A DNA stretch of 20,495 bases, taken from the NCBI GenBank assembly GCA_002711555.1, contig PARQ01000010.1, forward strand, positions 65,687 through 86,181, read 5' to 3'. Within the stretch, counting starts at the first letter, position 1. Each line of letters begins with the position of its first letter. Both the position numbers and the translations under genes were made by a program. Origin of the DNA: Rhodospirillaceae bacterium. Its GTDB lineage: Bacteria; Pseudomonadota; Alphaproteobacteria; UBA8366. Below, one piece after another: positions 15,130 through 20,495 of the stretch. The notes below the pieces were generated by a model that did no database searches, had not been told where the DNA came from, and was given only the letters and a program-made list of their open reading frames with translations.

Positions 15130-15507
15130 TGATTTCCCCTGATTATGGTTACTGAATTTTAACCTGGATTAACTTGGAAATTGGAACTTGTCTAGTCGGC
15201 GAGAACGCGGTTTAGCCGGACCGTAACAACTTCGATGGCAATTTGTGTTTTTACCAGATAATTTTATGAAATTATTTTCATATAAAGATTAAATATGAAT
15301 AAAATAATTGTCTCTAATAAAAATTAATAAATAGAATTAAAAATGTTTTATAACAATAAAAATCAAAAAATATTACATTTATTTATAATAGTGAATTTTA
15401 TTGTACATTATTACTTGTAATTAAATTTATTGAGAAAGTTTAGGGTATTATGCTACTTTTAACGATTACTATTTATCTTGGCGAATAATATTTTTTATAG
15501 GTATGTC
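15130..15507. other. AT-rich divergent intergenic region
   Basis: This 378-nt gap separates the crotonase operon from the phosphate transport genes. From about 15250 to 15450 it is extremely AT-rich. It holds a perfect interrupted palindrome at 15265-15282 and two TTGTA copies at 15401 and 15415. I see no RNA gene, clear terminator or coding. It must contain two divergent promoters. Confidence 0.55.
15265..15282. promoter_or_regulatory. Perfect 7-bp inverted repeat in AT-rich spacer
   Basis: TATGAAA (15265-15271) and TTTCATA (15276-15282) flank TTAT. It could be an operator, but in DNA this AT-rich a chance match is plausible. Confidence 0.2.
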
Positions 15508-16170
15508 ATGGCTTTACCAAAGAATGTGTTTATGTTTGGCAAATCAAAAGCCTTAGAACATAAAATCGATGAATTTCTCGATAGGTTATCCGAATCCGCC
15601 TTGTTGTTTGATTTAGCGATAAAGTCCTATCTTTCGGACGGCTATAGCGAAGATTTTGCTGCGAAGCGCAAGGACGTTAATGATAATGAGAGTGCAGCCG
15701 ATGTATTGCGTCGTGAAATTGAATCGCAGCTTTATTCGCAAACTCTAATTCCTGAAAGTCGAGGAGATGTTTTAGGTCTTATCGAAACATTGGATGATGT
15801 GCTCAATCTCTGCGAAAGCTCACTTTGGGCCTTTGATATAGAGAAGCCAAAAATCCCCGATGAGCACCATGCTCTTTTTAAAGAACTTACCGAAATGGTT
15901 GTACAATCTGTGGAGGCGTTGGCCCGATCGTCGCGCGCTTTCTTTCGCGATTTTGATAGAGTCACCTACCACAATCACAAAGTAATGTTTTACGAAACCG
16001 AGGCCGACAAAGTTTCTACAAAATTAAAGCGGCAAATATTTGCATCCAAACTAGATCTAGCTCACAAAATGCACCTACGATACTTTGTCGAAAGTATCGA
16101 TAATATCGCTGATTGGTCAGAGGATGTGGCGGATCGCCTTGCAATTTACGCTCTCAAGCGCTCGGTCTAA
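15508..16170 (+). CDS. DUF47/PhoU-like protein (Pit accessory, TIGR00153 type)
   Basis: This 220-residue, largely alpha-helical, charged protein resembles the DUF47 family, distant PhoU relatives that are very often encoded directly before Pit-type phosphate transporters. Visible features are long amphipathic helices with repeated acidic motifs (for example NDNESAADVLRREIE and ETEADKVSTKLKRQIF), where the ExxxD-type residues bind metal in PhoU proteins, and the late EDVADRL segment (209-215). I chose the ATG at 15508; a TTG at 15478 would add ten residues without support. The stop is 6 nt before the transporter start, so the two genes are co-translated or at least co-transcribed. It probably modulates phosphate uptake by the transporter. 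Confidence 0.83.
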   Translation: MALPKNVFMFGKSKALEHKIDEFLDRLSESALLFDLAIKSYLSDGYSEDFAAKRKDVNDNESAADVLRREIESQLYSQTLIPESRGDVLGLIETLDDVLNLCESSLWAFDIEKPKIPDEHHALFKELTEMVVQSVEALARSSRAFFRDFDRVTYHNHKVMFYETEADKVSTKLKRQIFASKLDLAHKMHLRYFVESIDNIADWSEDVADRLAIYALKRSV

Positions 16171-16176
16171 CATACA

Positions 16177-17646
16177 TTGGAAGTCAGCGTTCTCATATTT
16201 CTAACTAGTGGCCTATTCTTAGGATGGGCATTGGGTGCCAACGACGCAGCCAATGTATTTGGTACGGCTGTTGGGACTAGGATGGTGAGATTTTCCACGG
16301 CAGCCATTATCTGTTCAATTTTTATTATTGTAGGAGCTGTTTGGGGTGGTGCCGGTGCCGCCAGTACCCTTGGTAAGCTGGGTGCGGTAAATGCATTACC
16401 GGGCGCCTTCATGGCTGCTTTTTCTGCTGCGTTATCTGTTTATCTGATGACAAAAGCAGGTCTGCCGGTGTCTACCAGTCAAGCGATTGTCGGAGGCATC
16501 ATAGGTTGGAACTTATTTAGTGGCACGCTCACTGATGCTACTACGCTAACAAAAATAATAAGCACATGGGTTCTGTGCCCACTTCTTGCTGCTATTTTTG
16601 GTGCAGCAATATTTAAAGTTACAGTCAAGGTAATGAGATTTGCCAAGATACATTTGATAAGGGTTGACGCCTATACCCGCTTAGGATTGATAATAGCTGG
16701 GGCATTTGGGTCATACAGCCTAGGGGCAAATAACATTGCCAATGTCATGGGGGTCTTCGTCTCCTCATCACCATTCGATGATGTATCCATCGGCGGCTTT
16801 TTTACTTTATCCTCAATGCAGCAGTTATTTTTGATAGGTGCCATCGCTATAGCGGTTGGCGTTTTTACATATTCAAAGCGGGTAATGATGACCGTTGGGA
16901 ACGACTTACTCCCTCTATCACCTGTGGGCGCATGGGTTGCTGTGGTCTCGCATTCTATTGTTCTTTTTTTATTCGCTTCGGAAGGTTTAAAGTATGCATT
17001 AGAGAGCAGTGGGCTGCCGTCTATACCGTTGGTGCCTGTGTCTAGTTCACAGGCTGTCGTTGGAGCGGTTTTAGGTATCGCACTTGTTCAAGGCGGACGG
17101 GGGTTTAGGTGGAGAGTTTTTGGTTCGATAAGTTTGGGCTGGATTGTGACACCCGTTATCGCGTGCGCAATCTGTTTTGTAGGCCTTTTCTTTTTACAGA
17201 ATGTCTTCAATCAACAAACCTTTCGTGATGTACCTTATTTTCTTAGTAATGATGTTCTTGATCGAGTTGCACAGGCAGGAGTGTCAGAATCGGCGCTAGG
17301 GCCAATCAAAGGCGAGCGATATGATAATGCGGTAGCGTTGGATCAAGCCTTGAGAAAAATTGGAAAATACAGCGCTCGAGATCGAGAGAAAATAATGGAG
17401 TTTTCTCGACGCGACCCAATTGTGATTGATAAAAAGTTTTTTATTAGGCTAAACCGTGGACCACTTAGCCCGGAACGTCTAGAAGTAGTACACCAACTAA
17501 TTGGCCGTTATTATCCCTATGAGTGGATGTTAAGAGATGATCTCGCCAAACGCTCGAAATTATGGAGAAAGAGGGAAAACGAAGGATATAATCAAATATT
17601 GGAACGAGATCTACAATTTCTCATAAGATTATTACGTGCGAGTTAG
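16177..17646 (+). CDS. Inorganic phosphate transporter, Pit family
   Basis: This 489-residue inner-membrane protein is a Pit/PiT-family phosphate carrier, usually coupled to protons or sodium and carrying metal-phosphate. The duplicated family signatures are visible: GANDAAN at 20-26 and GANNIAN at 183-189, with PVSTSQ at 97-102 and PVSSSQ at 287-292. About ten hydrophobic segments run to residue 342. After that comes a hydrophilic tail of about 147 residues, rich in Arg, Lys and Asp, probably cytosolic and longer than the family minimum. The start is TTG at 16177; no ATG occurs in frame before the first signature and no Shine-Dalgarno is visible, so translational coupling to the DUF47 gene 6 nt upstream is likely. 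Confidence 0.9.
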   Translation: MEVSVLIFLTSGLFLGWALGANDAANVFGTAVGTRMVRFSTAAIICSIFIIVGAVWGGAGAASTLGKLGAVNALPGAFMAAFSAALSVYLMTKAGLPVSTSQAIVGGIIGWNLFSGTLTDATTLTKIISTWVLCPLLAAIFGAAIFKVTVKVMRFAKIHLIRVDAYTRLGLIIAGAFGSYSLGANNIANVMGVFVSSSPFDDVSIGGFFTLSSMQQLFLIGAIAIAVGVFTYSKRVMMTVGNDLLPLSPVGAWVAVVSHSIVLFLFASEGLKYALESSGLPSIPLVPVSSSQAVVGAVLGIALVQGGRGFRWRVFGSISLGWIVTPVIACAICFVGLFFLQNVFNQQTFRDVPYFLSNDVLDRVAQAGVSESALGPIKGERYDNAVALDQALRKIGKYSARDREKIMEFSRRDPIVIDKKFFIRLNRGPLSPERLEVVHQLIGRYYPYEWMLRDDLAKRSKLWRKRENEGYNQILERDLQFLIRLLRAS

Positions 17647-17805
17647 TTTAAGTTGCCCGAAAGTTTTTAATAATGAACCAATACCTGATATTTTCTCTCG
17701 GGAATCAATAAAAAGTTTTGCTCTGGATAGGTAAAAATATTGATCAACGTATAATCCCAAGTTTTTGTAAACTCGCGGCTTTCGGCGTAATGTTCAATTT
17801 TTTCT

Positions 17806-18633
17806 TTAATCAGTGGGGTAGTCATCCGGCAGGTTGGTGCATTTTAACGTCATTGCGCCATCAAGCTTAATCTCACTTCCTGTGACGAATTTAGACTCAT
17901 CTGATCCAAGGTAGACTGCGGCATATGCAACGTCGAAACCGTCGCCCATCTGACCAAGTGGGATACGAGCATTGCGTGTTGCGATTAATTTTTTGATATC
18001 TCCGCCAGTTCGTTGATGGGCAAGCCGCGTTTCAACCATCGGGGTGTGTAGCTGACCTGGAATTATTGTATTGCATCGGACTCCACGGCCTGCAAATTCA
18101 ATTGCCACTGCTTCGCTAAAACGCCTGATCGCAGCTTTTGTGGTGCAATAAGCAATTTGAAAAGCACCGCCATAGGTAAGCCCAGAAGTTGAAGACATGT
18201 TAATTATTGAGCCGGTTCTGTTCTTAACCATTACTGGAAGAACTGCTTTGGTAACCAGGAAGACATGCTTAAGGTTATGATCCATTTGTTTGTCCCAAAC
18301 CTCTTCCTCCATGTCCATTGCCCCGCCCGCGGCTGACCCGCCAACATTATTTTGTAGCACATCTACTTGACCAAAACGTTCGACACATGCTGTGACCATC
18401 TCACTGACCGATTCAGCATTTGTCACGTCACAACAATAAGTAATGCATTCGTTGCCTTCGTCTTGAATCGTTTTGGCAGTTTCCTCAACAGCTTCTTGAT
18501 TAAGATCTACAGCAAATACTTTTGCTCCCTCTCGAGCAAACAGAGTTGCGGTAGCGCGCCCGTTACCCCAACCGGGGCCGCATGATCCAGCACCAGATAT
18601 TAAAGCTACCTTCCCTTCCAGTCGGCCAGGCAT
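17806..18633 (-). CDS. SDR family NAD(P)-dependent oxidoreductase
   Basis: This 275-residue classical-type SDR has the nucleotide motif in an extended form, SGAGSCGPGWGNGRA (13-27), in place of TGxxxGxG. Asp43 after the second strand suggests NAD preference. NNVGG is at 95-99, the active-site Asn is Asn120, Ser148 stands in NMSSTSG, and Tyr162-Lys166 form YxxxK. The C-terminal TGSEIKLDGA is typical. Substrate is probably a secondary alcohol or ketone; family members in such contexts act on hydroxyacids, sugars or steroids, and nothing here decides. AAGGGAGA lies about 6 nt before the ATG. The gene is monocistronic by spacing, and its 3' end faces that of the phosphate transporter. Confidence 0.85.
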   Translation of the reverse strand: MPGRLEGKVALISGAGSCGPGWGNGRATATLFAREGAKVFAVDLNQEAVEETAKTIQDEGNECITYCCDVTNAESVSEMVTACVERFGQVDVLQNNVGGSAAGGAMDMEEEVWDKQMDHNLKHVFLVTKAVLPVMVKNRTGSIINMSSTSGLTYGGAFQIAYCTTKAAIRRFSEAVAIEFAGRGVRCNTIIPGQLHTPMVETRLAHQRTGGDIKKLIATRNARIPLGQMGDGFDVAYAAVYLGSDESKFVTGSEIKLDGAMTLKCTNLPDDYPTD

Positions 18634-18737
18634 GTCGTTCTCCCTTGATGTTCATACTGAACAATAAATTGCACATGCAGGATCCAATGGAAAGTATTGG
18701 CACCATTTTTATTTTTGACTTGGTAAAAATTTAAAAG

Positions 18738-19517
18738 TTATGCAGCGCAGTATCCGTTTGAGCGGTAGCCTCCAAGCATGAGCGTGCAATCTTTTTTAAG
18801 ATGATCGATAAAGGGTGCGGACCGAAGGAAGGTCCGAAGCCCGCGGTGGATGTCGTCATCTGTTTCTGCCATAGCGGCACATTGATCAAGTGGACGGAAA
18901 AAAGGAGCGCGTGGTCGGTGTTCAGTTTTTCGGATAGAGAGTGGAATGAGGCCACCGGTAGATGCGCAGATAAATTCTGCAATTCCAGGTTGGAAAGCAA
19001 TTTCCATTTTCTCCAGAGCATTCGGGGCGGCAATTGAAGTTGGATCTGAATCTTCAGGATCTTGTTGGAACATTGTCTCGTAGCTCCTGCCACTCTGCCG
19101 ATAGACAATAGAGCCATCTCCAACACGCATTGCGATTGTTCCAGCGGGACTAGCTATTATGACTATTAGAGTGGGCGAAAAAACAAGCGAAGTATTACTA
19201 TCGTTAATAATTTGCTTCATCAGCGCTGACCTGACACCTTCGCAAAGTTCCTGAAATAAGGAGGTTGCTACGCCTACCTCTGGGCAATCAACAAGTTTTT
19301 CCAAGTACTGACTATCCTCTAAAAGAGTTGTAATAGCCTTTTTTACTGCGACTTTTGCTGCGTTGTGTGGATGGATGATACTTCCAATGTCATCAGAAAG
19401 TGCTGCTATTATTACGTCGTCGCCGACTTTGTGAACCTCCCCGTAATCCAGGGCAGGCAAAGGAGAAGAACTTCCCGCTTTTGCTTTTCTGTAATCGACG
19501 GCAGCATGCCAACTCAT
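18738..19517 (-). CDS. PP2C-like protein with degenerate metal site
   Basis: This 259-residue protein has the block order of PP2C-type Ser/Thr phosphatases (PF13672-like): SDDIGS at 41-46 where SDGxGS is expected, TLIVIIASPAGTIAMRVGDGS at 116-136 like the TLV...VGDSR hairpin, STGGL at 186-190 where SDGL is expected, and KDCTL at 242-246 for DDxTL. Asp42, Asp134 and Asp243 are kept, but the third block has Thr187 where a metal-binding Asp is expected. It may be a weak phosphatase or a pseudophosphatase sensor; Cys and Met are relatively common. I chose the ATG at 19517 behind AGGAA about 10 nt upstream; a TTG at 19565 would add 16 residues. No kinase or anti-sigma partner gene is visible. Confidence 0.62.
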   Translation of the reverse strand: MSWHAAVDYRKAKAGSSSPLPALDYGEVHKVGDDVIIAALSDDIGSIIHPHNAAKVAVKKAITTLLEDSQYLEKLVDCPEVGVATSLFQELCEGVRSALMKQIINDSNTSLVFSPTLIVIIASPAGTIAMRVGDGSIVYRQSGRSYETMFQQDPEDSDPTSIAAPNALEKMEIAFQPGIAEFICASTGGLIPLSIRKTEHRPRAPFFRPLDQCAAMAETDDDIHRGLRTFLRSAPFIDHLKKDCTLMLGGYRSNGYCAA

Positions 19518-19566
19518 CGCATTTTTATTCCTATGAACTGTTAAGCCGACAAAATAAACTAACAAT

Positions 19567-19590
19567 ATTTTACCAAAATGCTGGTATAAT
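19567..19590. promoter_or_regulatory. Back-to-back extended -10 promoters
   Basis: On the plus strand TGGTATAAT (19582-19590) is a full extended -10 directed at the VOC gene. On the minus strand TGGTAAAAT (complement of 19567-19575) is an extended -10 directed at the PP2C-like gene. They are separated by 6 bp. No clear -35 accompanies the plus-strand one, as allowed for extended -10 promoters. Confidence 0.4.
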
Positions 19591-19659
19591 TGCTACTAAA
19601 ATATCAAACTATATTTGAAATATTATATAATCAAAAGTAATATACTAGAAAAATTATGT

Positions 19660-19699
19660 ATTGATTAATATCAATTCAAAAATGTACATCATTCGTACA
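19660..19699. promoter_or_regulatory. Inverted repeats upstream of the VOC gene
   Basis: ATTGAT/ATCAAT with a 4-bp centre lies at 19660-19675, and TGTAC/GTACA with a 7-bp centre lies at 19683-19699, just before the ribosome site. Possible operator sites in the leader; weak. Confidence 0.25.
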
Positions 19700-19714
19700 G
19701 CCGGAGAATAAAAA

Positions 19715-20152
19715 ATGCCGGAAATCCCGTTTAGAATTATTGGTTTAGATCATTTAGTACTTCGTGTGCGCAACATGGAGGTAATGATAACTTTTTATTG
19801 TGATATCCTTGGTTGTATCAAAGAACGTGAGGTCGCGGAGTTGGACCTTGTGCAGCTGCGTGCGGGGACGAGTTTGATTGATTTGGTTGATTGTGCTGGG
19901 AAACTTGGACGTAGAGGAGGGTTAAATGCGTCATCCGGCTCCGAAGGGGGGAGCATGGATCATTTTTGCCTGAGAATAGCCGGGTTTGACAAAGAACAAG
20001 CAATGAAGCATCTCAGAGCGGCCGGAGTGCGATTAGGCGATTTTGGGACGCGTTATGGTTCAAACGGAATGGGGCCGTCACTTTACCTTTATGATCCGGA
20101 GGGAAATATGATCGAATTAAAAGGGCAGAACGTAAATTTAGATAGCAATTAA
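19715..20152 (+). CDS. VOC family (glyoxalase/dioxygenase-like) protein
   Basis: This 145-residue protein is one vicinal-oxygen-chelate domain built of two beta-alpha-beta-beta-beta modules. His13 in LDHLVLRV, His83 in MDHFCLRI and Glu134 in GNMIELK form the expected H/H/E metal set. FYCDILG (27-33) and YLYDPEGNMIEL (124-135) are family hallmarks. Members include glyoxalase I, extradiol dioxygenases and fosfomycin-resistance enzymes; the sequence does not choose among them, though length and motifs fit a glyoxalase-like cytosolic enzyme. GGAG stands 8 nt before the ATG. It is transcribed divergently from the PP2C-like gene and has no other same-strand neighbour in view. Confidence 0.85.
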   Translation: MPEIPFRIIGLDHLVLRVRNMEVMITFYCDILGCIKEREVAELDLVQLRAGTSLIDLVDCAGKLGRRGGLNASSGSEGGSMDHFCLRIAGFDKEQAMKHLRAAGVRLGDFGTRYGSNGMGPSLYLYDPEGNMIELKGQNVNLDSN

Positions 20153-20495
20153 TCATTTGCTCCGGAATGCTGGCTTTGAGATCAATCGTGGCGTATTCTG
20201 GGTATACTTATTTGTCAGATCCAGTTCCACTGTCTGTATTTTTAGCAGCAAACTATCAATTAGCAGCAAACTTCCAAAAAGTATGATCTTTCAAAGTAAA
20301 AAGTTGGTCGGAGACCATGTATTTTGTTCGAAAGGTGTAAAGTTTCTTGCAATAAGTTTAAACGAGATAAAAATCAACAATACCATTCAAGAATTGCAAG
20401 ACATATGAAAAAAATTGAAATAATTCACACAAAAATTTATTCAATATTTAGTATTAAGTTAAAATTTTTACTTTTTATTTAATCTTTATTGAATT
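20153..20495. other. Gene-free AT-rich tail
   Basis: These 343 nt after the VOC gene show no supported gene. An 83-codon TTG-started frame at 20157-20408 has no ribosome site or recognisable family. The stretch contains an 18-bp tandem duplication and ends in very AT-rich DNA, possibly the upstream region of a gene beyond the window. Confidence 0.55.
20242..20277 (+). repeat. 18-bp tandem duplication
   Basis: Two adjacent 18-bp copies (20242-20259 and 20260-20277) agree at 16 of 18 positions; both begin TTAGCAGCAAACT. Confidence 0.85.

Noticed and set aside
15401..15419. Two TTGTA copies as a Pho box before the phosphate genes
   Set aside because: The copies are 14 bp apart rather than the 11-bp period of Pho boxes, and the match to TTGTCAT is poor.
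19571..19586. TACCA/TGGTA inverted repeat as a repressor operator
   Set aside because: It is fully explained by two opposed extended -10 elements.
20157..20408. 83-codon open frame after the VOC gene
   Set aside because: TTG start, no Shine-Dalgarno, low-complexity composition over a tandem repeat, no recognisable domain.

Overview
The window reads as a chromosomal segment of a free-living, probably marine alphaproteobacterium. It has moderate-to-low GC coding DNA, short AT-rich intergenic spacers, many small-molecule oxidoreductases and acyl-CoA genes, and a folB gene beside a FolM/PTR1-type reductase. Taxonomy is an inference from gene content only. I see no tRNA, rRNA, CRISPR array, insertion sequence or phage gene.

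Layout: (1) 6-2477, minus strand: amidase, pteridine-reductase-like SDR and dihydroneopterin aldolase, probably one operon. (2) 2536-3834, plus: a DAO-type flavin oxidase, divergent from the amidase. (3) 3952-5505, minus: an FrdA/KSTD-type flavoprotein. (4) 5853-6656, plus: a glutaredoxin-DinB fusion whose active-site cysteine codon is TGA, best read as a selenoprotein with UxxC redox motif. (5) 6785-11870: a catabolic cluster of a MmgE/PrpD protein, two tandem PaaI-like thioesterases on the opposite strand, a D-2-hydroxyacid dehydrogenase and a TcuA-like flavoprotein. (6) 11971-15129, minus: crotonase, FMN alpha-hydroxy-acid oxidase and class III CoA-transferase, tightly spaced. (7) 15508-17646, plus: DUF47/PhoU-like protein and Pit phosphate transporter. 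(8) 17806-19517, minus: an SDR and a degenerate PP2C-like protein. (9) 19715-20152, plus: a VOC protein, then a gene-free AT-rich tail with an 18-bp tandem duplication.

Regions 5 and 6 look like capacity to oxidise and CoA-activate hydroxylated or polycarboxylic acids: two hydroxy-acid oxidising enzymes of opposite stereochemical families, a CoA-transferase, a crotonase, two thioesterases, a TcuA-like dehydrogenase and a PrpD-family lyase. The substrate cannot be read from the sequence.

The strongest unusual signal is the in-frame TGA at 5889-5891. A strong Shine-Dalgarno lies before the upstream ATG, glutaredoxin-like coding runs on both sides of the TGA, and a GC-rich hairpin with a G-first loop lies downstream at a distance compatible with a bacterial SECIS. 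Second is the thioesterase pair, in which each paralogue lacks a different half of the canonical active site. Several starts were moved to ATGs supported by Shine-Dalgarno sites or paralogue alignment (5505, 9106, 10365, 14315, 15508, 19517).
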